Below are positions 42,252-52,085 of a stretch of DNA of 64,000 bases, piece after piece. Numbering within the stretch: position 1 is the stretch's first letter; each line of letters starts with the position of its first letter. The stretch comes from Distichodus sexfasciatus (taxonomy: Eukaryota; Chordata; Actinopteri; Characiformes; Distichodontidae), in assembly GCA_032718565.1 (NCBI GenBank), contig JAVGVS010000097.1, positions 1,400,902 to 1,464,901 of the forward strand. The letters run 5' to 3'. The notes below the pieces were generated by a model. That model saw nothing but the letters and a program-made list of their open reading frames with translations, searched no databases and was not told where the DNA came from. Both the position numbers and the translations under genes were made by a program.

Positions 42252-42913
42252 AGTTGAATAATGCCATAGTCATCTGACCTTGTTGCTTCCATTGTGAGTA
42301 CCGAATCTGCTCCTGGCTGAAAGCTGGATGATCTAGCTAACGTTACCTGTAAGGCGTTCTCTTCAGTTAGGCTACCTATCGACGATATGGATATTTCTCA
42401 ATTTGAGGTGAGGTCCTTGCCAATACCCACTCCTAATAATGAACACATGCTCACTTCATGATAAATGATTTTGCAAAGAACCAAGGTCTTTGTAGAACCA
42501 AAGAAGGTTCCTCTATGGCATTGCTGTGAAGAAACACTTTTGGTTCTAATATTTCCTTAGAGTGAATTTATATATTGCTTATTCTATGTGCCTTATTTGT
42601 TCTTTGTTCTGTGCACTGTTAAAACTGGAGCCACATCATCCTGTCTCTCTGTATACTTGTACAGTATATAGCAGAAATGACAATAGTTGACTCTGACTTA
42701 ATATTGACTTTGACCCTGTTTTTAATCATAGTTTTGCTAAACTATGTCAAGTGAATCTAAAAGCTAAACGTCTGAGAAAGATGGATAGTTATGCTGGAAG
42801 TTGTGTGGGAAAGAAAACAGCATAAGTACATTGTAACTGACTGGAATTGACGTGAGTTTAACAAAAGGACGTTCCGTTTGTGGTGAATTTTTTCTTCTGT
42901 TCTGATTCCACAG
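42252..42913. other. no gene recognised
   Basis: Unmatched. It ends in a pyrimidine-rich tract TTTTTTCTTCTGTTCTGATT before CACAG, which could be a splice acceptor for the next entry. Confidence 0.35.
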
Positions 42914-43089
42914 CTGTTGACGTTAGGCTAAGCAGATTTCGTGATTTCCCACCACAAGAACAGGCAAGCCTTTCAACACGCATTGATAAAATAAATACTT
43001 TCAAGGGAAGGTCATCTGTCAAACAAATATGTGAATACCTGACACGGATTAGAAAATCCTGTTACTATCGTGCCGGTCCTTGTTTATAG
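42914..43089 (+). other. candidate terminal coding exon (unrecognised)
   Basis: Directly after a good acceptor-like tract (poly-pyrimidine, then CAG at 42911-42913) lies an open stretch of about 58 codons ending in TAG. Its residue mix is protein-like (charged, several aromatic residues, three cysteines; it includes RFRDFPPQEQASLSTRID and KQICEYLTRIRKSCYYRAG). I recognise no family, no upstream exon and no polyadenylation signal nearby. It could equally be chance or a transposon fragment. Confidence 0.2.
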
Positions 43090-43275
43090 TGGGCGGTACT
43101 GCCTCAGAACTACTTTGTGCGCCCTAGTGGAGTGGAGTGGAGTGGAGTTGCATGGCATTAAACAAGCAATATACGCCAATACAGCGAGCCCAATGCAATT
43201 CAAAATATAGAAGGTGCTGCAAAGTAACAAAACATTAATCTAGCTCATAACACATACCAACACACTGCTATTTCA
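43090..43275. other. short spacer with GTGGA repeat
   Basis: Four GTGGA units lie at about 43128-43147; nothing else noted. Confidence 0.5.
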
Positions 43276-43470
43276 GGACCAGTTGGTGGTATGAGGGTTG
43301 GGGAGTTGGCACGGTGATCAGAGTCCCAGACCAGTAAAAGGTACCATTGAGGTAATCATGAGCAAGGTACCATCCCCAAGTACTGCTTCTCAAGCTCAAG
43401 CACGTGGATAGGTCACATGTAGCAGTCGCACTGTGTTGTGGTGTACTGTGTGTTCACGTCGTCAAATAAT
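43276..43470 (+). mobile_element. SINE A copy, diverged
   Basis: GACCAGTTGGTGGTATGAGG, ATTGAGGTAATCATGAGC, AAGGTACCATCCCCAAGTAC; the B-box region is deleted. Confidence 0.8.
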
Positions 43471-43657
43471 TATTAAAAATTCAGAAAACACGTTCATTTA
43501 AATGACAACACATTATACAAATGCACTGCACATATGAAGATGCGCTGCAAATACAGAAAACTTCACAAATGGTGCAAACAGATACAACACAATGGAAGTG
43601 CTGCCACGTCACATGCTTTTTGAGAACCCCAATTTCTGCACATATAACCATGTGTGA

Positions 43658-44731
43658 TTAAAGGAGCTGTGTGTAAGAAATTTATGACATAACATAAATC
43701 ATGTTTATGTTTTGTGTTTTGGCCTGTAGCGCCACCTACCACTATCGGCCAATCACAAAGTCAGTAGCATTTCAGCATTATTTTTTAAAAAAATTCAATT
43801 GTATTTATATAGCGCTCTTAACAAGTTATTATCACAAATCGCTTAACATATAACAAGCCCAAACCCCCGACAAGCAAGCCTGAGGTGACAGTGGCAAGGA
43901 AAAACTCCCTCTAGTAGGAAGAAACCTTGAGAGGAACCAAGACTCTGTAGGAGACCTCATCCTCCTCTGGGCGACCAGGTGCGTGAACATTTAATACAAA
44001 AGTAAACATTAGTTCAAGATTAATCGTTAATGAATCATTTTTAATGAAGTGAAGATATTAAAAGTATGCTTTCGAATCCCAGGTTGTTGCTGGGGCCGTT
44101 TGCTAAGATCCTCTCAGCAACATTGTCAGCATTATGTCAGCATCCAGGTTGCCAGTTACCACTGAGCTGCAGCTTCAAGAATTCTTGATTACTAAAACTA
44201 AAAGGCATCGCTATGACTCTCAAAAACGTCTTGACAAAAGCAGAAACAAAATGAGGATTAGCACAGGAGATGAAGGCTAAGGCTAAGACAGTGGCTAATT
44301 CTCTACTGGACAGGTAAGATGTAGCCCAGGTTGGCTAACTTGTATCACCAAAAGACGTAGGGATTATTATTTCAAATATTTTCAGTTGAATTAACAGTTG
44401 AATAACGTTATTGATGTTGGATGATAGATTGTAGCCCATGTGCAGGAGGGTCATCAAACTGACTGAACTGTTTGAGAAACAAAAACGGTGACTTGTGATT
44501 AACATCAGCATCGTGTTACGCTGAGATAGTGTGGTAACAGTGCAAACAGCACGCTAATTATGGCAACAACAAACATGACATTAGACACTAGATTGGCCAA
44601 ATACGAGGATCCACCAGCCTTTCTGGCAACCTCGAGTCTGGGCAGTGGGGGGAGGGGAAACAACCTGCTCCAGTGTTTTGAATTTGATTGCAGTATCAAT
44701 TTTGGCCACAATCTTACATATAGCTCCTTTA
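43658..44731. mobile_element. 1,074-bp TTAA-flanked (piggyBac-type) MITE with nested insertion
   Basis: The left end TTAAAGGAGCTGTGTGTAAG and the right end CTTACATATAGCTCCTTTAA are inverted with two differences, and both carry TTAA, the target of piggyBac-type elements. Inside is a reverse LINE/SINE tail (43795-44045). The frames 44505-44911 are unrecognised. Confidence 0.7.
43795..44045 (-). mobile_element. LINE/SINE 3' end nested in the MITE
   Basis: TTCAATTGTATTTATATAGC, GGAAAAACTCCCTCTAGTAG, CCTCCTCTGGGCGACCAGG; inverse of 27104-27358. Confidence 0.75.
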
Positions 44732-45420
44732 AACCATGACAATCTTTGTAACTCAGTTATACATTTTCATTTACTGCTTTCCACCACTTCAGCACCATGC
44801 AATCAAAAAGCATGTGACCTCCCAAAGACGTCTCCCGAAAACAATTGCATTGTGTTGAGATTTGTTTACTTCAACAACATTACCTCCTTGTACTGTATAT
44901 TTCCTTTCTGAATGGGAAGAGAAGCAGCCAATCCAACTGTTCCAGCGTCTGACTTCTCAGGCCTCTTGCTTCATGGTTTACATGTGTGACGAGGTTGGGA
45001 CGGCTGCCTCGCGCCAATTTCCACCCCGCAAATACCTGTGCTCATTCAAAACACATTAAGGGAAAAGCAATGCGTTCATTCTTTCCGAAAGGCGAGGTGA
45101 TGCACTCGTCTGGATTCGTGTGCGGCCCTGACCAAAGTGTGCGCCTCTGCTACTAGTTAACGTACATCTGCAGCTCTGCTGGACAACACAGAGGCCACGG
45201 AGCGGGCAAGCCGGCCGACCGCGATGAAAAATGAAACGCAGCAGCAACAGCAGCAGCAGAAAAGTCTGAAAAGAAAAGTCACGTCCAAGCTACATCCGCT
45301 TTGCGTGTCTGGCTCGTCCACTGCGATTTTGTTTTCTTACCCCCTCCTTGTCTTTGCACATACTGAGATGAAATATATTACAGTACATCGTCAGAGAAAA
45401 ACCAAAACCCAACTCAACAC
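44732..45420. other. no gene recognised; short CAG-type run
   Basis: 45000-45300 is GC-richer and unmatched. A (CAG)n-like run at about 45237-45258 falls in the frame 45224-45550, which continues into the following MITE and is thus not a gene. The minus-strand frame 45056-45247 overlaps. Confidence 0.4.
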
Positions 45421-45891
45421 CAGAGCTGTCAAAAGTACACGCATTCTTCACTCAAGTAGAAGTAGAGATACTGTACATGTGTTTAAAAAGACTCCAGTAA
45501 AAGTTAAAGTATTTTCTCGACTTCTTTACTCATGTTCAAGTGTAAAGTAGAGGCTGTAAAACATACTTAAAGTATAAAAGTATAAAGTTCCCTTGTGAAG
45601 GACAAAACCAGCATTTTAGGGCAAAGCTGACTGGACTCCATGTCCAAGCGTTATGTAGCGCGCAAGCAGAGAAAAATAAAGCCACATGATACATAAAGCT
45701 GCACTGTTCATTACCATCATTATACATGATGATCACCTCTATCCTCAACACATCATACAACAGATATTATAGAACTGTAAAAAGCGCTGTAGAAATAAAC
45801 TCAACTCAACTGAAGTGAATTTGGTGGAGCTGAGCTTTCTGCACCGCAATCACCAAATCATTTTCCACAGAGTTGTCGCCTGCTTTTACTT

Positions 45892-45934
<43 letters not shown>

Positions 45935-46299
45935 TTATCGTGTTGTGCGTCATTTGCAAAGACCCATCCAATACACCAATGGGATTGTCCTTTCTGTGTG
46001 TGTTTACTACGTTTTTAAGCCTCAACCAATCAGTCAAGTTGTCTGGATGGTGCTGGTTATTGATGCGGAACAGGTAAAATGCAGCAAAATGTCCTAATAA
46101 ACCTCATTTAAATGAAACCAAACAAGATTAACGAGCCTGATTTGAAAATGTAAGGAGTAGAAAGTACAGATATTCATGCTAAAGATGTATGTAGTAAGTT
46201 CAAAGTTGGCACAAAAATAGTCAAGTAAAGTACAGATACCCAATAATTGTACTGAAGTACAGTAACCAAGCATTTCTACTTTGTTACTTCCCATCTCTT
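45421..46299 (+). mobile_element. ~880-bp hAT MITE, copy 2, with TSD
   Basis: It begins CAGAGCTGTCAAAAGTACAC and ends TTACTTCCCATCTCTT. The 8-bp flanks CTCAACAC (45413-45420) and CGCAACAC (46300-46307) match at 7 of 8 bases, as expected for hAT insertion. The body is the inverse of 3431-4242 and carries the embedded AGCGCTGTAGAAATAAAC tail. It also holds a (CT)n run at about 45898-45930, which is not expanded in the other copy. Non-coding. Confidence 0.88.
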
Positions 46300-46570
46300 C
46301 GCAACACAATTACAATATAAGGACATCTATAATATGAGTCAAAAGCAGATATAATGAGCATATAATTTTAATATATTAAAATATTTTTAACATGTACTAC
46401 AATATACCAAAATGGCAATTACGTGTATATTTATAATGTATTTACAATATGTTGGTGCATGGTGCATTTATGATGTGATCGGTTTCATGCTGTAAAGCAT
46501 GTTGAATAACCTATGTGTAATAATGTGCTTCATAAATAAATTTGCTTTTATATTAGCCTAATTGAATACA
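46300..46570. other. AT-rich spacer
   Basis: No gene or repeat recognised. Confidence 0.4.
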
Positions 46571-46699
46571 GTGAAAGTGTGTGATTATTTGTCATTGTGA
46601 GGACAGCACAGCACTCACAACAAAATGTGGCCTCTACATTTGACCCATCCATGAAGGAGCAGTGGGCAGCTGACATGAGCAGCGGTGCTTGGGGATGGT
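46571..46699 (-). mobile_element. SINE A, 3' half, first of doublet
   Basis: GTGTGATTATTTGTCATTGT to GCTTGGGGATGG, then directly the tail of the next copy. Confidence 0.85.
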
Positions 46700-46828
46700 G
46701 AAAGTGAAAGTGAGTGATTATTTGTCATTGTGAACACACCACAGCACAGCACACAATGCACCACAACAAAATGTGACCTCTACATTTGACCCATCCGTGA
46801 AGGAGTAGTGGGCAGCTAACAAGGGCAG
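46700..46828 (-). mobile_element. SINE A, 3' half, second of doublet
   Basis: It begins GTGAAAGTGAAAGTGAGTGA and ends GTGGGCAGCTAAC. Both copies of the pair are cut at nearly the same internal place. Confidence 0.85.
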
Positions 46829-47660
46829 CTACTTTTCGTCAACTAAAACTAAAAGGATTAAAAAGCAACTAAACTAATCAGTATTTTCCTCTAAAGACAA
46901 AACATTAATCTTAAGGGGCTGCAAAAATCTGAAATAAATAACGGACTCATGCAACTGAATTAATTTTTTAACAATTGCACGCATTTATCAGTTTCTTTGA
47001 TCAGTACATGTGTCTACTGGAAAATGGAATTGCCCCGACTCAACGGTAGACGCAGGCCGAGTTGTTGCATATTGTTTGATGTGAGCTGACCCGTGGAGTC
47101 GAGGCAGAAGCCCTGCCGAGATGACAAGACCCAGCTTTGGAGAGGAAGACATGGAGGCCACTCAGAGCCTTCACAACATCCCCTTTAATTATTTTTATAA
47201 TGCAAGTGAAAAAGTGAGTGGAAACTATGTGCATTCCAGACTCCTGTGGTGCTGAATAGGGACGCTGTTTTTTCTTTCCTCCTCTCTTTTTCTACGGTAC
47301 CACTGCAGGGTTGGATCAATTTACACTACGTGATCTCGCTTTTGAACACACACGCTTCCACACACACACAGTGATGGTCTGAGGTCTGGGCATGGGGACA
47401 ATGTAAACATGTACTTGTGTGCAGGAGCTTTTGTGAACTTCCTGAAGTCTACCTGGCCCAAATGGCCCCAGCGCCCTGTTCCAGATCGCTGTGACTCGTT
47501 TCGTTTCACCCCCAAGTAATTCCGTCGTTTTCTACTCTCACCTCATCGTTTAAGCGTTCGCTGGGCCTCGCTTACGACAGACTGGTCTAAGACTCAGGAA
47601 ACCAGACAGGAAGCGGTTAACTGCAAGAAATACAGCCCTCATTTCAGCGTTTTGTTCAAA
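46829..47660. other. no gene recognised
   Basis: 47030-47560 is mixed-composition, unmatched sequence. Minus-strand frames 47040-47234 and 47321-47515 have no known motif. Confidence 0.4.
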
Positions 47661-48343
47661 CAAAACTGTAACACGCAAATTCAATATTCACGCAAACCTG
47701 AAGCTCGCAAGTGTAACTTTCTTACAAAACTGTAGTGTGCACATGTATCATTCAGATAAATCTTTAACATGCAATTAAGATTTTTTGCAAAAAAGTATTT
47801 CTTCTTCTTCCTCTTCTTCTTTTGGCTTCTCCCGTTAGCGGTCGCCACATCAGATCAACTGTATTTTGGTCCGCATTTTGACCACAATGGTTTTACACTG
47901 GATGTGCTTCCTGAAGCAACTCTCTTCCTAACATGCTAATTTTAACTTTTTCACAAATCTGTAACACAAATGTAACTGTCATCATAAAAGTGTAACATGC
48001 AAATTAAACTTTCTCATAAACATGTAACACAAAGTCGACTTTCTCATAAAGTTGCAACAAGCAAATGTATCTTTCTCACAAACGTAACATACAAATTCAA
48101 ATTTCTTACAAACGAGAAACACAAATTCAACTTTCTTACAGTTGTAAGACGCAAATGTAATTTTCTTACAAAGTTGTAAGATGCAAATGTAACTTTCTCA
48201 TAAACATCTAGCATACAAATTCAACATTCTCACAAACGAGTAACACAGAAGTTCAGCTTTCTCACAAAGTTGTAACATGCAAATGTAACTTTCTCTCAAA
48301 CCTGTAACACACATATTCAACTTTCTCTAACTTCCACTTTGCA
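47661..48343 (+). repeat. ~31-bp minisatellite, interrupted
   Basis: Units of TAACACGCAAATTCAACTTT-type sequence followed by CTCACAAACxTG; about eleven fairly regular units from about 47990 and a few decayed ones at 47661-47780. Units alternate between CAAATTCAA and CAAATGTAA. The frame 47997-48179 gives a repeating ~10-residue peptide, but it is a by-product of the repeat. Confidence 0.9.
47800..47935 (+). mobile_element. retroelement fragment within the minisatellite
   Basis: CTTCTTTTGGCTTCTCCCGT, TAGCGGTCGCCACATCAGAT and GATGTGCTTCCTGAAGCAAC match a motif set common in fish repeats; a diverged relative lies at 48573-48700. Confidence 0.55.
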
Positions 48344-48572
48344 GAATATTTTCAGACTCAGTCACTCAATTGGAAAAGGCTTAATGGTGTCCATGTGGCC
48401 GCTGATATAATAATGATGAGCATTCTGGATAGAATTGTTTGTGAAGGGGAGATTGTGCTGTGGCCTGATTGACAAACTGGTGACCATAAGATTTAGAGTT
48501 CAGATCCCTGGAGAGCCTGAAACCTTGAGTAATTAGGAAAATGTGTCTCACTCTGATTAAGAGCATTCTACT
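48344..48572 (+). mobile_element. decayed SINE B at 48452-48572
   Basis: GTGGCCTGATTGACAAACTG, GAGTTCAGATCCC and GTAATTAGGAAAATG with GATTAAGAGCATTCTAC. The remainder is unmatched. Confidence 0.4.
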
Positions 48573-48700
48573 TCTTCAGCTGTTCCTGTGAGGGGTCACC
48601 ACAGCGGATCATCAATGTCCAAATATTGATTTGGAAAAGGTATTACCTAGATGCCCTTCCTGAAGTAACCCTCCACGTTTTATCCAGGCTTGGAACCAGC
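48573..48700 (+). mobile_element. retroelement fragment
   Basis: CTTCTTCAGCTGTTCCTGTG, AGGGGTCACCACAGCGGATC, GATGCCCTTCCTGAAGTAAC; related to 47800-47935. Confidence 0.55.
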
Positions 48701-48716
48701 ACTAAGAAATTAAGCT

Positions 48717-48932
48717 TAAAGTGAGTGATTATTTGTCATTGTGAACTCAGCACAGAACACAGTGCACCACAACCATATGTGGCCTCAGCATTTGACCTAT
48801 CCGTGAAGACCCAGTGGGCAGCTGATGGACCTTGCTCATGAGTACCTCAGTGGCACCATTCCCGGTCCGGAACTTCAACTGCTGAGATTCCAATAATGGG
48901 GCCAACTCCCTAACCGTTACGCTACCACCATT
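48717..48932 (-). mobile_element. SINE A, near full length
   Basis: GTGAGTGATTATTTGTCATT to CCTAACCGTTACGCTACCAC. Confidence 0.9.
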
Positions 48933-49015
48933 CACATGGCATTATGTAAAACGTATGAAGTGCTCCATCAAAGAAGCCAATATGGACGTCTAATCAAGAT
49001 TAAGTGAATTTAAGT

Positions 49016-49115
49016 GAGTAAGTTAAGCTCATGAGTACCTCAGCGCCATCTTTACTGATCCAGTCCGGAAACTGCTGACGTTCCGATCACAGAGCCAACT
49101 CACTAGTATGCCCCA
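49016..49115 (-). mobile_element. SINE A, 5' part
   Basis: AAGCTCATGAGTACCTCAGC, TCCGGAAACTGCTGACGTTC, GATCACAGAGCCAACTCAC. Confidence 0.8.
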
Positions 49116-49151
49116 AAACTATGTACAACTACAATGCATTTACACTTAAAC

Positions 49152-49388
49152 TTTGTTGGTAGTGTAATGGTTAGGGAGTTTGCCACATGTTCAGAAGGTC
49201 TCCGGTTCGAATCCGGAACCGATGAAGGTATCACTGAGGTACTCATGAGCAAGGTATTGTCCGCAAGCACTGCTCCCTGGGAGCTACCCATGTTAGCTGC
49301 TCACTGCTCCTTCATGGATGGGTCAAATGCAGAAGTCACATTGTCTTGTGGTGCACTGTGAGCTGTGTTGTGCTGCGTTCACAATGTC
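49152..49388 (+). mobile_element. SINE A, best-preserved promoter boxes
   Basis: The RNA polymerase III A box TAGTGTAATGG (49160-49170) and B box GGTTCGAATCC (49204-49214) both fit consensus, showing the tRNA origin of the family. The body and a shortened tail (GCGTTCACAATGTCA) follow. The frames 49103-49361 are translations of this copy. Confidence 0.92.
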
Positions 49389-49415
49389 AGACTCTGAATG
49401 CTTGTTCATTTAGGC

Positions 49416-49580
49416 CAGTGTTTCTCAATCCCAGTCCTCGCAGACCACCGCTCTGCACAGATTCAATATATCCTGCACGCTGATCCTACATTGCTAATTA
49501 GCTAATTAGTAGCATCAGCTGTGCTGTGGGTCGAGAAACTCGAATCTGTGCAGAGCGGTGGTCCGCGAGGTGGTCTGCTG
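49416..49580. mobile_element. 165-bp F-family hAT MITE with perfect TSD
   Basis: Flanked by ATTTAGGC on both sides (49408-49415 and 49581-49588). It starts CAGTGTTTCTCAATCCCAGT. Internally GACCACCGCTCTGCACAGAT is inverted at 49541-49562, so much of the element can fold back. Second copy at 13834-13964. Confidence 0.88.
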
Positions 49581-50229
49581 ATTTAGGCCAACTTAATTGC
49601 ATAAGTTATTTGAGGTATACCCATAGCGCACTTGAACATACTTTTTTTTTCATAAGAGTTCTTCTATTGGCCGTTCTGATGGCATTTCTCAACTTCCTTG
49701 ACCTCACCATCCCTTTTGACCTGTATGTCACCTTTAAATTTTATTTCCTTCAGCCATCCATCCATCCATCCATCCATTTGGAATCCTTTTTCAACCACCT
49801 TCAGCTTGTCTACGCTTGCATGCCTTCCTTTTGAGATTACGGTGTGTTCTGTTCCTGTGTTCTCTGAGGATTGTAACGATAGCCATATTTCCCAAACCAG
49901 TGTGTATTGTGGTTTTGTGCTAAGTGATGGTTCATTTTGATCCAGAAGAAAAAATAAACCCTGTCATTTCCCCCAGTTTTGTTAAAATCTTGAAATTTCA
50001 TTACAAAGCATATTATCTGTGTTTTCTTTCAAGAACATATATATTTATTCACTAATTCATTTATTACCTAAATATAAGGTAAATGATTACATTCTAGTTG
50101 TTAACCTTATAGAACAATGACATTCTAGATAAATAAAACCACTCCAATTATCTAGATTAACCTGCTTGCTGCTTTTGAACAATACAATATGTTAGTTATA
50201 TTGTTACACCCCTATATTCTCTCCATTGC
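49581..50229. other. no gene; (CATC)n at 49753-49777
   Basis: The frames 49526-49940 read through the tetranucleotide tract and have no known domain. Confidence 0.45.
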
Positions 50230-50639
50230 TTTTTTCTCCCCCTTCCTCCCTTCCTTCCTTGCTCCCTCCCTCCCTCCCTCCCTCCCTCCATCTCTGCTCC
50301 AGCATCCTCCGTCCTGGCCCTTTCCCCCCGGTCAGTTTCTCATTATGCTCACCCACCAGAATGTGGAACGGCTCCACATCATGCGAGCGCAAAACCACAA
50401 GAGTTGTTCTGGCTGGATCTCACCCAAAACACTGTTGCGCCCGAATGGGGCCTTTGGCCTCTACTCGCCCTCACTTCTGCCTATGTCTCTTTCTTGTTCT
50501 CGCACTTCAGGATTGAGAGAGAGGGAAAAAAGGGAAAGTGAATGTCTGGTGGTCAGACTCTAACGGTGTTGGCTCTTGTACAGACATAAATAAAGTGACA
50601 AAGTGCAAACTCCTTGCTAAAACCCTGCAGTGAAGGTCA
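50230..50639 (+). other. (CCCT)n tract and unmatched sequence
   Basis: 50238-50290 is a CTTCC/CTCCC run giving proline/serine-rich frames. Beyond it the sequence is unmatched and no gene is recognised. Confidence 0.5.
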
Positions 50640-51420
50640 ACATAGTTAACATTAGTCCAAAATGTAAATGGTTTTTTAGACCTGACAACATATCTGTGTT
50701 GGTTTCCAGTTGTCCAAGACATCACAGGGTTGAGGGATTGAATAAAAGGCAACTGGAATTCATCAAGACGTTTCACCTCTCTTCCATAAAGCCTTGTTCA
50801 GTTCTAAGTTCTTGAACATGTTTCACCTTTCAAACGGCTTGTCTGTGAAGGTTCTCAGTTGTCCAGGCAATGCTAGTCTGGAAAGTTTGAATTGAAGATG
50901 ACTGGACTTTTTTAGGTTGTTTTAGATGTTTCTTTTCTAATCCAATAGGTTTCTTTGGTTATGTAATCTGTAAGATGTTTGGGTTCTTTCCGTCCTTTCA
51001 AAGGATAGCTGAAACGTCTTCAAAAACCTTCCACTTGTCTTTGTTTGAAGCTTTTTAAAGTATCTGAATGGCTTGTTCAGTTCTGAGATCTTGGTGATCA
51101 CCCAAAAGCCTCTTTCTGTTCTAAAATCTGGAAGACATTTCAGTTTTCATCCAAAGTTCTTCTTCAGTTCTAAAATCTTGAAGACATATCTTCTGAGGAC
51201 TGAAGAAGCCTTTTGGATGAGAACTGAAATGTCTTCAAGATCTCAGAACGGAAGAAGCTTTTCGGACACTTTCAAAAGCTTGAATCAAAGGTGGATGTTT
51301 CAGCTATCATTTGAAATGACTGAAAGGACCCAAACATTTTACAAATTTCAGAACTGAAGAAGCCTTTCAGTTGAGAGGTGAAACATATTCATGAACTTAA
51401 AAAGAAGTCTAGTTGCCTTC
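50640..51420. repeat. degenerate palindromic repeat (GAAGACATTTCAG modules)
   Basis: The module TTCAGTTCTAAAATCTTGAA/GACATTTCAGTTTTCATCC and its inverse GATGAGAACTGAAATGTCTT recur many times between 50760 and 51400, in both orientations. Similar modules are common in fish genomes from memory. The 94-codon frame 51073-51357 is a by-product. Confidence 0.6.
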
Positions 51421-51939
51421 CATTGAAGCTGTCAAGTCATGACATGACTAGCTAAATCCGGAGAGGTGATGATCTTTTGGAAATGGAACTTCAGCATCTG
51501 AATTATACATGCATCAGTTGAAAAGTGTGTGCATTTTTTCCCATTACAAAGTGCAAGAAGTTGACCAAACACCCTTAAAAAATTAGGACTTTAGAGAGTT
51601 TGCAGCATGGCATGTATTAGATGCTTTTCACCTCTGCTGTTTGTGTTCTCTGGACCTCAGAATCTGAAAATCCTGCAAATTCAACAATTAGCAAATTTGT
51701 TTAACTTGTCTTAAGAGCCTGTATCAAAGGGAAATGGGTTTCTTTTAGGTTCTTGAAGATTTTCACCTTTTCTTCAGTTCTGCCATTGTAATACAAGACT
51801 ACCATGTTCTGGACGCCCGAGAACTTACATAGACTTACTTCGTTGACTCAATTTGCAGTGGCTTTTTATTAAAAACAGGTGCAAAAAATATGGTCATATT
51901 AGGATCTGGGTGCCCCAAACCAGCTGAAATGAGGCTTTT
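51421..51939. other. no gene seen
   Basis: Unmatched AT-rich sequence. Confidence 0.4.
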
Positions 51940-52085
51940 GAGCAGGTTTCTTTTGAGTGTTTGAATCCCAGGTGATCCTAAAACCACCATCGATCTCTGG
52001 AGCAAGGACCTTATTCCCAAGTTGCTTTAGGAAGACTGGCTCTGTAATTAGGAAATTAGGAAATCTGTTAAATGCTGTGAATGAA
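51940..52085 (+). mobile_element. SINE B, decayed
   Basis: GTTTGAATCCCAGGTGATCC, GAGCAAGGACCTTATTCCCA, TCTGTAATTAGGAAATTAGG and GTTAAATGCTGTGAATGA. Confidence 0.6.

Noticed and set aside
45224..45550. 108-codon frame starting with a glutamine run
   Set aside because: It begins in a short CAG repeat and continues into the hAT MITE at 45421, so it cannot be a conserved gene.
47997..48179. frame giving a regular 10-residue peptide repeat
   Set aside because: The period comes from the ~31-bp minisatellite; neighbouring units shift frame and contain stops.
49160..49214. functional tRNA gene (good A and B boxes)
   Set aside because: The sequence does not form a complete tRNA cloverleaf, and the body and tail are those of SINE A.
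50189..50563. 124-codon frame rich in proline and serine
   Set aside because: Low-complexity CCCT tract; the other strand is open too.
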